A stretch of 42,526 nt of DNA from Myxococcales bacterium (GTDB lineage Bacteria > Lernaellota > Lernaellaia > Lernaellales > Lernaellaceae). Location: the NCBI GenBank assembly GCA_012517325.1, contig JAAYVF010000092.1, positions 1 to 42,526 of the forward strand, given 5' to 3'. Below are positions 22,925-32,010 of the stretch, one piece after another. The position numbers and the translations under genes are program-made. Numbering within the stretch: the first letter of the stretch is position 1; each line of letters opens with the position of its first letter. The notes under the pieces were generated by a model. It made no database searches and had not been told where the DNA came from. It worked only from the letters and a program-made list of their open reading frames with translations.

Positions 22925-23973
22925 TTATCGCCGGGCCTCCGTAAGGCTAATCCGACCACCACGCCGCACAGCGGCGCATTTTCCTTGATGTACTCCAGGT
23001 CGAAGCTCTTGGCGGGAATCTCGATATTGTTGAAGGGGTTGATCATCTCCACCGGAATGCCGACCTGCTGTTCGATGGCCTGCTGCAGGCCGGCCGTTTT
23101 CGCGGCGCCGCCCGACAGGTAGATTTTGGTGATGTGGCCGAAATTGCTGGTCGCGGTGAAGAAATCGAGCGAACGCTGGATTTCCAGGGCGATGCTGCCG
23201 CTGATGGAATCCAGGATGGGTTGGATGTTTTGGGGCGAGCTTTGCTTGCCTTTTTTGATCTGCTCGGCTTCGTCGAAGCTGACCGAAAGCTGTTTTTGCA
23301 ACTCTTCGGTGTAGTGATGGCCGCCGATCGAAATATCGCGCGTGAAGACCGAGTTGCCGTTATGCACGATATTGATGTTGATGACGCTGGCGCCGATGTT
23401 CACCAGGGTGATGACCTTGCCGCGTTCCATCTCGTAGTTGATCTCGTACATGTTCTGGCAGGAAAACGCGTCTACGTCCATCACCACCGGGTTCATCCCG
23501 GCCTCGGTGATCACGGCCACGTAATCGTTGACCATCTCTTTTTTCACCGCCACCAACAGCACGTCCTGGCTTTCCTGATCCGCCGCTTCCATTTCGAGCC
23601 GTTGGTAGTCGATGTTCACTTCGTTGATGTCGAAGGGGATGTATTGCTCGGCTTCCCATTGGATGTTGCCGGCGATTTCCTCTTCGGTCATCAGCGGCAA
23701 GGTGATCTTGCGGATGATCACCGAGTGCCCGCTGACGCTGGTGGCGATGTCGCGCGGAGCCTTGATGTTGTTGTCGGCGATCAGTTTGCGGATCGCATTC
23801 ACCACGGCCGGCGCGTTCATGATCGTGGAATCCACGATCGTCTCGTGCGGCAGCGGCTCGATCCCGAAGTTAATCAACTGATAGCCGTTCTTCGTCTCCG
23901 CCAGTTCAAGGATTTTGATGGAACTGGAGCCGATATCCAGGCCCAAAATGTCCTTCTTCCTCGAAAACACCAT
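22921..23973 (-). CDS. pilM: Actin-like pilus assembly ATPase PilM
   Basis: The 350-residue protein has the actin/FtsA-like fold. The phosphate-1 segment is LGLDIGSSSIKIL, the second nucleotide segment is VINIGASVINI-like (TLVNIGASVININI), and the adenosine motif is KIYLSGGAAKT. It lies on the cytoplasmic face, binds ATP and PilN, and forms the inner ring of the pilus machine. The ATG at 23973 follows TGAGG at seven bases. It is the first gene of the pilMNOPQ-lipoprotein operon and has a clear promoter about 60-90 bp upstream. Confidence 0.95.
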   Translation of the reverse strand: MVFSRKKDILGLDIGSSSIKILELAETKNGYQLINFGIEPLPHETIVDSTIMNAPAVVNAIRKLIADNNIKAPRDIATSVSGHSVIIRKITLPLMTEEEIAGNIQWEAEQYIPFDINEVNIDYQRLEMEAADQESQDVLLVAVKKEMVNDYVAVITEAGMNPVVMDVDAFSCQNMYEINYEMERGKVITLVNIGASVININIVHNGNSVFTRDISIGGHHYTEELQKQLSVSFDEAEQIKKGKQSSPQNIQPILDSISGSIALEIQRSLDFFTATSNFGHITKIYLSGGAAKTAGLQQAIEQQVGIPVEMINPFNNIEIPAKSFDLEYIKENAPLCGVVVGLALRRPGDK

Positions 23974-24020
23974 GTGCGTGCCTCAACGAATTACGTGTTT
24001 CGCTTCCTGGCTTTATATCC

Positions 24021-24037
24021 TGTATGCATCGTATACA
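24021..24037. promoter_or_regulatory. Imperfect palindrome over the pil -10 box
   Basis: TGTAT at 24021-24025 and ATACA at 24033-24037 are complementary arms around the -10 box of the pilM promoter. Upstream of the -35 there is a perfect palindrome TTGATATCAA at 24074-24083. Either could be an operator or activator site. No known regulator site is recognised. Confidence 0.3.
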
Positions 24038-24059
24038 AAACACCATCCCCATGTGTCAA
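24030..24059 (-). promoter_or_regulatory. Sigma70-type promoter of the pilMNOPQ operon
   Basis: On the minus strand a perfect -35 TTGACA (24059-24054) and a -10 TATACG (24035-24030) are separated by 18 bp. Transcription would start near 24023, leaving a leader of about 50 nt before the pilM ATG. The -35 lies within a direct repeat (GTGTCA at 24053-24058 and 24060-24065). Confidence 0.6.
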
Positions 24060-24209
24060 GTGTCATTTCGCGTTTGATATCAAGAGTGATTTTATAGATT
24101 TTGAGAGGATTTGCAAGAAAAACTTTAGGGGTTGCCTGAATAGGCCTCGCGGAAGGCGCCAAATGTCGCCGAAATCCCCGCCGATTGGGTGATTTTTAGG
24201 GAAATTAAT

Positions 24210-24241
24210 GCGGGCCGGACGACCGCCGCCGCCCGGCCCGC
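24210..24241 (-). terminator. Probable terminator of the minor-pilin operon
   Basis: GCGGGCCGG (minus 24241-24233) and CCGGCCCGC (24218-24210) form a perfect 9-bp GC stem with a 14-nt GC-rich loop. ATTAATTT follows on the minus strand. The T tract is interrupted, so efficiency is uncertain. Confidence 0.45.
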
Positions 24242-24315
24242 GATTTATCAAACAAACTTGATCGTCCCGCTTTCGGACTGAGGCCGGCCGCCTCCCGCCC
24301 GAAACAACCTTCCGG

Positions 24316-27300
24316 CTAATACGCGCAACCGGACGGGATGATTCCTTCAAACCTGATTTCCGCCGCCGGCGTGATTTCCATACCGCTGCAGGCCGCGTTC
24401 GGATTTCTCGTCGTGTCATTGAGCCAGCAATCCCGCGGCGGGGTGCCGCCGGCCGCCGAGGTATCGATGCGCGTTTCAATGGTGTAGCAGTAATACCGCT
24501 GGCGAGCCGATCCGCCGATACTCTGGAATTTACGAGGCACGTAATCCCAGAATTGCCCGCCGAGGTAATCGCCCCAATCCTGCACCTGGAAGCGAGTCAG
24601 GTAATCGTAATTGGTGGTCAACATGGCCGGGTTGGTACGCGTCGCATAAGTCAGCCACCAGGGAGTGTTTGTTGCCCAGGCGCCGAGGCCGGTCCAATAA
24701 ATCGGATAGTACCGCGGATCCAATTTCCCGACGACCGGACCCGTGTAGTAATTCCAGTAGGTGGAAACGTCGGTGTCCGCGTAATACACGCCCGGCGAGG
24801 TGGTATCGGCTCGCACCAGCCATTCTTTGGTCGGCCACTGAGGATAGCCGGAACAATAGATCGTCAACCCCCCGGATTCACCATTCCATTTCTCGTAGCG
24901 CGCGATGCGATACCACAGCCGGTCTTTTTGCGTCTGGTTCAGCAAGGGCCGAGGATAGGTGGTGCCGGACGTCGGGGCCGGTTTGGCCAGGTTATCGTTC
25001 CAGGCGAAGTAATTTTCATAGTAGCAGGCATTCATGATGTTGCCTGGAGTGTTGGTTTTGTTGTACGCGGAAGAGGAGCTCCGAATCGTCACCGGGCCCG
25101 GCTCCAGACCGATGATATCGGCGCCCAACATGACCCGGTGGGAGCAACCGTTGCTGCAGGTCAGATTCAGGCTGTAGCGATAGAACTGGCCGGAGGTCTG
25201 TAGCGAACGCGGATGCTCCATATAGTAGCGGGTTCCGGTCGCCCACGTGCCCGGCGACAAGGTAGTCGCCGTGTACCAAACGCAATTGTTGGAAGAGGGG
25301 GCCGTACAATAATCCAGCGTCACCGACGAGCTATCCGGCGGTTTGACATCCCAATACCAACTGACGTAGATGCTGTCGTTGGCCGGCGTGTAGGCGGAGT
25401 AGGCATCGCCGTAATAGGATGCCTGGAACGAGAAGATGGAGGCCGCATTGGGAAGCGCGACGCAAGAGTCGTTGCAGGTAAAGCCGCCTGAGCTCGGCAA
25501 GCTATGGCCGAAAACCCAGGGGCTCGCCGGTGCACCCGTGGAGATATTGGCGTTAACCGCCGCGACGATATAAGAATAAAGGTCTTCGGTCTGGTTGCCT
25601 AAGGTGGGATAAATGATCGGGTAATACCCGGCGCTTGTCGGAAAACCGGAAGGCTGACCATTCGCGGTCATTGTAGCGCCCAAATGGGTGTTGTCACCCG
25701 ATGTGTTCTGATCGTAAAGCGTCGCGGTATCGCTGAAGGTATAAGTCCGTGGACTCCCAGTGCCACTGCTCGTAATGGGAACGCCCGCGAAAACCAGAAG
25801 CAAACCCGCATCAACAAAAACGCCATCGTTGTTCGCGGTATCAAGCACATTGCTGGGCCAGGCAGAGGCCTTTCTGCGATAAATGTAGTAATAGTTCGGC
25901 CGATTCGCCGCGGTCGGGCAAAATTGATCGAGACTGGCGTTGAAGGTGACGCCCAGGCCCGCATTGGTTGCTACCCCAGGAATCCAATCCAGTTGGGTGA
26001 TATCGGAGACCGCCGTGATCGTCGGCGGCGAGAACCTGGCGCGGGAAACACTGCCGCCCAAACCCGTGGAGGCCGGATCGAAACTCTGCGATTCGATCAA
26101 CGGGTAATAAGGATTTCCGGCCTTTTGGGTAGTCGGCGTGGATAAGCACTTGGTGCTTGGGTTGTAGGTGGCGACTTCATAATAGTAATAATTTCGTTCG
26201 GAACCCGACCATTGGTTGCCTTGCCGCGGCGGTTGCACGCCGCCCACCCGGCCGACATTACCGTACTCGTCCCGATAGACGTAATAACCGTTCCAGGTAA
26301 ACAATGTCGGGTTGGGATCGGTTTCCGCGGCGGTCGCCAGGGCGTTGAACAACGTGCTGGTAGTGGGCACCGAGCTGGTTGGGAAGCTGCTGATCGGCAC
26401 CTGGGCGATCGGGAAAGTGCGCGCGTTCACCATCGTACCGTTGTCAGCTCCCAGATCAGCGCGATAGATCCAATATTCGCCGTTGGCCGGTTCGGTGGCC
26501 GGTTTATACCAAACGAGGGTGATGCTGCCCATCGAGGAATTGGTGTAACAGGGCGAATCGAAGGCGTAGAGGCTGCCATCGAGCGGCGCCAATACCGCGG
26601 TCTGGGTCTGCGTGGCGGACAGCGTACCGGAAGCCGTGCGGCCGTCACCGCAATCCACCGCGACGATCTGGTAATAAAAAGTCGATAATTCGGTAGATTT
26701 CGTCGCCATATCGAAGTCGGTATAGGCGTAGGCCGAGCTTCCCGTCGCCGGAATCAGGCCCAGGAATTTACCGACCGCCGAGCCGCCACTCGGGTTCGAA
26801 GAGTAGCGCATGACTTCGTACCATTGCACGTCGTTGGATCCGGCGCCGTCGTCGGAACTGGCGGACCAGGCCAATTTGATCTGGGCACCGCACTGATCCA
26901 CCGCCGCCGTATTCAAGGTCGGTGCGGTCGGCGGGCCGCCGCAATCGGATTTATTCTTAAAATTTAGATTGCGCGGCTCCACCGCGGTGCGGACCCAGGC
27001 TTCCCGGTAATGGAAGTTGTATTCGCGTTTGTGGTGATACGAAGGATCGGGCTTGCTGGCCATGGTGGTGATGTTCAATTCGACCCGGTGAATCACCGAA
27101 TCCAGAATATTGCGATCGATCCGGCCGTTGCGGTTGATGTCCAGTGTGGTTTCTCTATTGGTGCTCGTCCCCACCAGATAAATGGCTCCGCCATTGGAAG
27201 CGGTCACGGTTTGGGTGGTGCCGTCAGGTTTGGTGTAGGAAAAGGAATAGGAGCCACCCAGCAAAGCGGCGATTTCCGCGTCGCTCAGATGACCATCAGC

Positions 27301-28026
27301 ATTGGAATCGCCCCACAAAGTATCGGGAGTGCTGGGATTGAAATCGAAATCGCCCCAATAGGTGAACAGCGGCACCAGGTGTCGTAAGGGAGGATCGGAA
27401 TTGGCGATGTTGTAATAACCCGAACTGCCGCTGTCATACCGTACCCCGAAAGCGATGATATCGTCGGTCACGGTGGTGCCGGTGGCATCGGCGGCATGGT
27501 AGGACTGACGCCGCAATACCCGGTCGAGCGTGGACCAACTGAAATCGCGCTCGTCGCTCAACGGCGAGGTTTGCGCGTCATGCAGGTAATAACGGATCGT
27601 TTCGGAGAGGTTCGGCCAATCGGCCGCGCCGCCGGAACCCGGCGCCGTCATGGGAGTATACGGCGTATCGGGACCGCCGAAGGCGACGGTGGTGGTGGGA
27701 TGACTCAAGCCGCTATCGGTATCGGCATTGAACACAAATTCCCAGGGCGCCGCATAGATAATGGCTTCCTGTCCCCAATCGGTTTCCACGTTGCGGCCCA
27801 TCATCATGATATCGCTTTGCATCTTGGCCAGGGCGCTACGACCCATCTGCTGGATTTCGACCAGGTCTTCCTGTTGCATAACGGCTTTATCGTAGGCGTT
27901 GAAAACCGTGAAAATCGCCAAAACCAACACCGCGGTCAGCAGCAGCGCCAGCATCAATTCGATGAGGGAAAAGCCGCCCTGCCCGGCGGAGGTCCGTTTC
28001 GCGAATCGCGTTTGCTTGGCTCGCAT
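24316..28026 (-). CDS. Giant PilW-like prepilin (1236 aa) with EF-hand and fibronectin-like modules
   Basis: A prepilin peptidase site QGG/FSLIE (cleavage after Gly18, Glu at +5) and a hydrophobic pilin helix (19-43) identify a type IV prepilin of the PilW/PulJ kind. Ordinary PilW-like proteins have roughly 200-350 residues; this one has 1236. Residues 240-251 (DSNADGHLSDAE) form a complete EF-hand calcium loop, and 296-304 (DINRNGRID) is a second, incomplete, dockerin-like loop. From about residue 366 come several beta-sandwich modules resembling fibronectin type III (PPTAPTLNTAAVDQCGAQIK, then VWYKPATEPANGEYWIYRAD). Paired cysteines occur through the C-terminal half. The ATG at 28026 follows AGGGAGAG. 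It is last in a four-gene minor-pilin operon. It probably sits at or near the pilus tip and could be an adhesin. The enzyme-like or binding role is not shown by sequence. Confidence 0.85.
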   Translation of the reverse strand: MRAKQTRFAKRTSAGQGGFSLIELMLALLLTAVLVLAIFTVFNAYDKAVMQQEDLVEIQQMGRSALAKMQSDIMMMGRNVETDWGQEAIIYAAPWEFVFNADTDSGLSHPTTTVAFGGPDTPYTPMTAPGSGGAADWPNLSETIRYYLHDAQTSPLSDERDFSWSTLDRVLRRQSYHAADATGTTVTDDIIAFGVRYDSGSSGYYNIANSDPPLRHLVPLFTYWGDFDFNPSTPDTLWGDSNADGHLSDAEIAALLGGSYSFSYTKPDGTTQTVTASNGGAIYLVGTSTNRETTLDINRNGRIDRNILDSVIHRVELNITTMASKPDPSYHHKREYNFHYREAWVRTAVEPRNLNFKNKSDCGGPPTAPTLNTAAVDQCGAQIKLAWSASSDDGAGSNDVQWYEVMRYSSNPSGGSAVGKFLGLIPATGSSAYAYTDFDMATKSTELSTFYYQIVAVDCGDGRTASGTLSATQTQTAVLAPLDGSLYAFDSPCYTNSSMGSITLVWYKPATEPANGEYWIYRADLGADNGTMVNARTFPIAQVPISSFPTSSVPTTSTLFNALATAAETDPNPTLFTWNGYYVYRDEYGNVGRVGGVQPPRQGNQWSGSERNYYYYEVATYNPSTKCLSTPTTQKAGNPYYPLIESQSFDPASTGLGGSVSRARFSPPTITAVSDITQLDWIPGVATNAGLGVTFNASLDQFCPTAANRPNYYYIYRRKASAWPSNVLDTANNDGVFVDAGLLLVFAGVPITSSGTGSPRTYTFSDTATLYDQNTSGDNTHLGATMTANGQPSGFPTSAGYYPIIYPTLGNQTEDLYSYIVAAVNANISTGAPASPWVFGHSLPSSGGFTCNDSCVALPNAASIFSFQASYYGDAYSAYTPANDSIYVSWYWDVKPPDSSSVTLDYCTAPSSNNCVWYTATTLSPGTWATGTRYYMEHPRSLQTSGQFYRYSLNLTCSNGCSHRVMLGADIIGLEPGPVTIRSSSSAYNKTNTPGNIMNACYYENYFAWNDNLAKPAPTSGTTYPRPLLNQTQKDRLWYRIARYEKWNGESGGLTIYCSGYPQWPTKEWLVRADTTSPGVYYADTDVSTYWNYYTGPVVGKLDPRYYPIYWTGLGAWATNTPWWLTYATRTNPAMLTTNYDYLTRFQVQDWGDYLGGQFWDYVPRKFQSIGGSARQRYYCYTIETRIDTSAAGGTPPRDCWLNDTTRNPNAACSGMEITPAAEIRFEGIIPSGCAY

Positions 28027-28035
28027 CGTCTCTCC

Positions 28036-30579
28036 CTACCAAACACTCGCCGAGATATCGGTCGAGTTGCTTAATTCTTCCCAGGACAGGATATCCCAGG
28101 CCGCGTAACCGTAAGGCACCCGGCCGTAGGTGGTGATCAGCCGCGGCATCGGCGGCAGCATGTAATCCAATCGCGGATCGCGAACGTAGTTGACGCCCGA
28201 GAACCCGATCCGGTTGCAGGCCGCGCCGGTTCCCTGACTGCATCCGGAAACGCCCGAACCGAATTGATAGTCGTAAGCCAGGCGACCGGGGATGTTCTGG
28301 ATCACCGCGCCGACGATCGTCAACCGCCCGGAGCTGTTGCCGCCGTTCAGGGCATTATCGAAACTGCCGCCGGACGTGTAGGCCGAATCGTTGGTGGCCG
28401 ATCGGGTTCGATAGGTATTGTAGGTGCGCGGCATGACGTACAAACCGGTTTGAAAATTTTGAATCTCGGAAGTGGTGACAACGGAGCAGGAAATGGAACC
28501 GCCGGACGCCGTGCACGTCTGGCCGTAGGACATCATCACCGCGTGGATATCCTCGTCGCCGATGTCGTCGTAGACCGGGACATAGTCGGTGCGACCGGTG
28601 GGCGGGAAAGCGGTGGCGCCGGTCGCCGACGGATTGTAAGTCGGGTCGGACCAATCATCCCGCCAGGGATGATTGCGCATGATCGCCGCATTCATTCCGG
28701 TCCGCATTTCCGGGTAGCTGTTGGGGATGATGATGTTGCCGCCGGCATACAAACCCAAAATATCGGCTTGTTTCGGATCCAATAAGGCGCCGGCATGAAC
28801 GCGGGTCGGATTGTTTTCGTATTCGATTTCGTGGTCGATATAAATGTTGCCGCTGGCCACGATCGTCAACTGGCCGTCGAGGATGCCCGAAACGATCACG
28901 TCGCCTTCCACATAAATAATACCGCTGTAAGTGCCGCTGCCGGTGCAGCTCGCGCCGGTCATGCCGGATACCGCCATGCCGCGGCTCGGCACGTAAATGA
29001 ATTCGTAGGTGCCGGTACCCGGCAAGCCATTGGTGGTAGAAAGAGTATTATCGATGTCCCCGCGCGGTATCGCATAGGCATCGTCCGGTTCGAAAGTCTT
29101 GGAACAGCGGCGATTGGGGGTGAAAGAAAAGCTGGCGTTGCTGCTGTACCACATCTGAGCGCCCTGATTCATCATGGCCAGGTGCCGCTTTTTCATGGTG
29201 TCGCCATAAAAAGCGGCGCGCATGTAACCTTCCTCGGTATCGGCGATCGCCTGGGAGCCCGGAGTGCCGTTGTAGCGCAGGGGCACCTTATAAAGCATCA
29301 TCGTGCCCGGATCGTCGTTGGCGAAGGCGTTCATGTTCGGACCGGTTCCAGGGTTGATCGAAGGGGTAATCGCAGAGGCGACCCGGTACATGCCCGTCAT
29401 GTCGGTACTGGAAGAAGGCACCACGTACGGATCGGTCGACGACCCGTCTGAATTGATGTCGTTGCGGAAGATGATGCGATACGCCCATTTGTAGGAACTG
29501 CCGCTCGGCGTCGGGTCGGGCAGAATCCAATCGTAGACTTGCGGCGAGGTGTTGTGGTAACCGCCGCTGGAATTGTCGGCGAGGATGCCGATCGGCGGCA
29601 TCAAAACCGATTTGGCGTTCGGCCGCATGCTGCGGTCGGCGTCGGGCCATTTGTTGGTGGCCGAATTGATGCTGATGCCGCCCAGGGTCTGGTTTTTGGC
29701 GGTTTCGTAATAATTGGGCGCCCGCCAACGAACCTGGCCGCGGAAATCGGGCAAGCCCCGCATGAACAACCGGCCGGGATTGGTGAGGTCCGTGACATAG
29801 CCGGTCGCGCCGGAATAGGCGACGTTGCTGACATAGACGTCGCCTTCGAAACGATCCCTGGCCAGGGTGCTGTCGACCGGATCCGCGATGCCGGTGCCGT
29901 CCATCAACACCGTCTGGCAATTCCACCAGGTCGTGCTGTCGCCCGAACAGGATTCGCCCCAGCGAGCCGTTTTACGCGCGGACGGTTCGTTGTTCATGGC
30001 GTAGTAGGCAAAATCCCAGACCGACCGCGGTTTGGCCCGGATGCGGAACACTTTGGAAAACAAGGCGCTGCCGCCGGTGCCCGGATTGTAGGCGGTGACG
30101 CGGGCGGTAATGGCGATCGGCCGGGACACACCGCGATCCCACCAGCCCTCGAAATCCAGCGGATCGATATAGGCATCGACTTTGTACTGGGAGTTGGAGG
30201 CGATGTAGTCGTTGCTCGTGCCCATGATCAGGGCCGAGGCGCTGCTGAGAATTTGTTTGGGAGAAAGCGTGTTGGCGGCGTTGGGGTTGGTATAGACGGC
30301 GGTTGGCGGAGTCGGATCGTACCCCAGGCCGTAGGTGCTGGAACTCGCGACCGTGAACAAACCGCCGTCCAGATAATGCAGGTGCAACAGGATGCGGTCC
30401 ATACTTTGTTCGGCGATCGCAAACAGGTATTGGTCTTCCGCCAGGTTGGTGGTCAGGTACTGCTCGCTGACGCTGCTGAACATCGACAAGACGCCCAGAC
30501 CCGTCACCATGAGCAGAATCATCATCGCCGCGACGACCGCGTAACCCTTGTTCGCTCCGGCTTTACGGTAGTTGACCAT
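28036..30579 (-). CDS. Large PilX-like minor pilin (847 aa) with beta-helical region
   Basis: The N-terminus NKGYAVVAAMMILLMVTGLG followed by Glu/Gln/Asn-rich helix matches the PilX N-terminal family: Gly before an aromatic residue, a long hydrophobic helix and no Glu at +5. The body is far longer than usual. A stretch near residues 545-610 (GIIYVEGDVIVSGILDGQLT, then NIYIDHEIEY and GGNIIIPNS) has the short-strand periodicity of a right-handed beta-helix, as in bactofilin-like or polysaccharide-associated domains. Cysteines are few. The start is placed at ATG 30579 because AGAGG, overlapping the stop of the upstream gene, lies six bases before it but directly abuts the alternative ATG at 30585. 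Probably a core-tip minor pilin. Large size and the beta-helix are unusual. Confidence 0.8.
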   Translation of the reverse strand: MVNYRKAGANKGYAVVAAMMILLMVTGLGVLSMFSSVSEQYLTTNLAEDQYLFAIAEQSMDRILLHLHYLDGGLFTVASSSTYGLGYDPTPPTAVYTNPNAANTLSPKQILSSASALIMGTSNDYIASNSQYKVDAYIDPLDFEGWWDRGVSRPIAITARVTAYNPGTGGSALFSKVFRIRAKPRSVWDFAYYAMNNEPSARKTARWGESCSGDSTTWWNCQTVLMDGTGIADPVDSTLARDRFEGDVYVSNVAYSGATGYVTDLTNPGRLFMRGLPDFRGQVRWRAPNYYETAKNQTLGGISINSATNKWPDADRSMRPNAKSVLMPPIGILADNSSGGYHNTSPQVYDWILPDPTPSGSSYKWAYRIIFRNDINSDGSSTDPYVVPSSSTDMTGMYRVASAITPSINPGTGPNMNAFANDDPGTMMLYKVPLRYNGTPGSQAIADTEEGYMRAAFYGDTMKKRHLAMMNQGAQMWYSSNASFSFTPNRRCSKTFEPDDAYAIPRGDIDNTLSTTNGLPGTGTYEFIYVPSRGMAVSGMTGASCTGSGTYSGIIYVEGDVIVSGILDGQLTIVASGNIYIDHEIEYENNPTRVHAGALLDPKQADILGLYAGGNIIIPNSYPEMRTGMNAAIMRNHPWRDDWSDPTYNPSATGATAFPPTGRTDYVPVYDDIGDEDIHAVMMSYGQTCTASGGSISCSVVTTSEIQNFQTGLYVMPRTYNTYRTRSATNDSAYTSGGSFDNALNGGNSSGRLTIVGAVIQNIPGRLAYDYQFGSGVSGCSQGTGAACNRIGFSGVNYVRDPRLDYMLPPMPRLITTYGRVPYGYAAWDILSWEELSNSTDISASVW

Positions 30580-30588
30580 GATCATCCT

Positions 30589-31206
30589 CTAAAATCCCGC
30601 GATATACTGAAAGCGATAAATCGTGTGAAGGCCGAAATTGTCGTTCCATTGCACCCGCACCCGGATGATCTTGAAATCCTCGCCGCGCGTGCCGGAACTG
30701 CAGTATTCACCGGTGGTGAAAGTGTTGAGCGACGTGCCGGAAGCAATGCCGGCGGATTCGTCGTAGCCCTTGCCGGTTGTCGGCGAGGTTTTAAACAGGT
30801 ACGGAGCACAATCGCCGCCGCCGCTGAACAGCGTATCGTAGCCGTTCCGCAGGATCGTCGTGGTGATGTAATAGGTTTCAATGCCGTTATCGCTGAGAAT
30901 CGCTTCCGTGGCGCCCGAAGGAAACAGCTTGGTATTGGCGATGCCGATGCCGGTGGTATCCGCGGTGGACAAGCCGCTGTTGCCGGCGTAGATCGGCCAA
31001 CTGCGGATCTGCTCCAGCTTGCGGGTCGCCAGATAGTTGGCGTAGCCGAATTTCCCGCCGGAAGTATTGGCCTTGACGTTGAACGCCAACATCGGAACCG
31101 TCGCCAGGATACCGATCACCAGAATGCTGATGGCGACGATGACCTCGATTAATGAATATCCCGTCTGACTGCCGAACCCGGCTCGCCGTGCATTGGTTCG
31201 TTTCAT
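30589..31206 (-). CDS. PilV-like minor prepilin
   Basis: The 205-residue prepilin has a class III signal QTG/YSLIEV (Glu at +5), the hydrophobic helix VIVAISILVIGILATVP typical of PilV/GspI proteins, and a beta-rich head with three cysteines (Cys at about 132, 168 and nearby). It should be cleaved by the prepilin peptidase encoded downstream at 35128-35907 and be part of the complex that primes pilus assembly. It is second in the operon, 81 bp after the FimT-like gene and overlapping the ribosome binding site of the PilX-like gene. Confidence 0.85.
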   Translation of the reverse strand: MKRTNARRAGFGSQTGYSLIEVIVAISILVIGILATVPMLAFNVKANTSGGKFGYANYLATRKLEQIRSWPIYAGNSGLSTADTTGIGIANTKLFPSGATEAILSDNGIETYYITTTILRNGYDTLFSGGGDCAPYLFKTSPTTGKGYDESAGIASGTSLNTFTTGEYCSSGTRGEDFKIIRVRVQWNDNFGLHTIYRFQYIAGF

Positions 31207-31287
31207 TTTATCCGCCGATCCTCACATGGCCGCCCGGCGAGGCTTGCGCCGGCGGTTCGCCCCATCGTTTTACCGAAGTCCGGGACC

Positions 31288-31914
31288 TTAGTACCAGGAT
31301 TGGGTCTGTCGCGACCACTTCCACAAGCGTATCCGTCCCGTCGGGCCTTCCCAGTCCACCGCCCGCTGGCGGTCGTCGCGTTTGCCGGTGCAGGCTGGGC
31401 AAACGTCTTCATAGGGCGCCAAATAAACCACGCCCTGGTAATTGGCCCCGCCATCGCGGCGGAAATACACGTACATCCGGGAGCAACTCTCGCTGGGATT
31501 GATATCGACTCCGCAAGCGGCATTGCGCCCGGGACTTTTATGCCCCGGAACGTTTTGCATGGTCGGGTAGTATCCGAAGACGATATTTTCTTCCAGTTTG
31601 TAGGTTTTACCCGAGGTGAAGCCGTTCGTCGGATTCTCGTCGTTATCCTTGGCGACCATGTAGGTATCGCCGCTGGAGCCGCCCGGATAGAAATAAACCA
31701 ACGCCGGCGCGTCGTCGTGGATCGCCTGCGCCCGCGCCTGGCGAATCTGCCCGGCCAGATCGCGCGCGGACGAGTTGACTCGGATCACCATGCGGTAATG
31801 CAAAATGGAAAGAAAGGCGACAGCCGCCATGATGCCGATAATGGCGATCACGATGACCAGCTCGATTAACGTAAAACCTCTGCGTCCCTTGGTTTTGGCT
31901 GGGGTTTTCATCAT
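31288..31914 (-). CDS. FimT/GspH-like minor prepilin
   Basis: The 208-residue prepilin has the signal KGRRG/FTLIELVIVIAIIGIMAAVA, the classic type IV N-terminus with Glu at +5. The head starts with SSARDLAGQIRQARAQAI, typical of FimT/GspH. The C-terminal half contains five cysteines, two of them in a CPAC pair. The start at 31914 (with a second ATG directly after) follows AAGGGGG. It is first in the minor-pilin operon and has a sigma70-like promoter about 70-95 bp upstream. Confidence 0.87.
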   Translation of the reverse strand: MMKTPAKTKGRRGFTLIELVIVIAIIGIMAAVAFLSILHYRMVIRVNSSARDLAGQIRQARAQAIHDDAPALVYFYPGGSSGDTYMVAKDNDENPTNGFTSGKTYKLEENIVFGYYPTMQNVPGHKSPGRNAACGVDINPSESCSRMYVYFRRDGGANYQGVVYLAPYEDVCPACTGKRDDRQRAVDWEGPTGRIRLWKWSRQTQSWY

Positions 31915-31982
31915 TTTTCCCCCTTTTGATTGGGATCATTAAGCAATAATTATGCCTTATCCGGTGGTGGAATCTCGAATGT

Positions 31983-32010
31983 ATTCTACAAATTTCCCAA
32001 GCGTTTGCAA
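31983..32010 (-). promoter_or_regulatory. Sigma70-type promoter of the minor-pilin operon
   Basis: On the minus strand TTGCAA (32010-32005) and TAGAAT (31988-31983) are 16 bp apart. Transcription would begin near 31976, giving a leader of about 60 nt. No sigma-54 box with correct spacing is found here even though a sigma-54-class regulator gene lies next door. Confidence 0.5.

Larger units (their letters stand above)
23974..24315. other. Intergenic region between the minor-pilin and pilM operons
   Basis: This is the only gap longer than 300 bp between genes. It contains, in the direction of transcription (minus), the end of the minor-pilin operon, a GC-rich hairpin at 24210-24241, an AT-rich stretch at 24085-24125 with TATAAA on the minus strand (a possible second promoter without a good -35), the palindromes described separately, and the pilM promoter and leader. 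No credible small gene is seen. Confidence 0.5.

Noticed and set aside
29539-31152. Plus-strand open frame of 537 codons opposite the PilX- and PilV-like genes
   Set aside because: No domain or start signal. The minus frames carry prepilin leaders and good ribosome binding sites.
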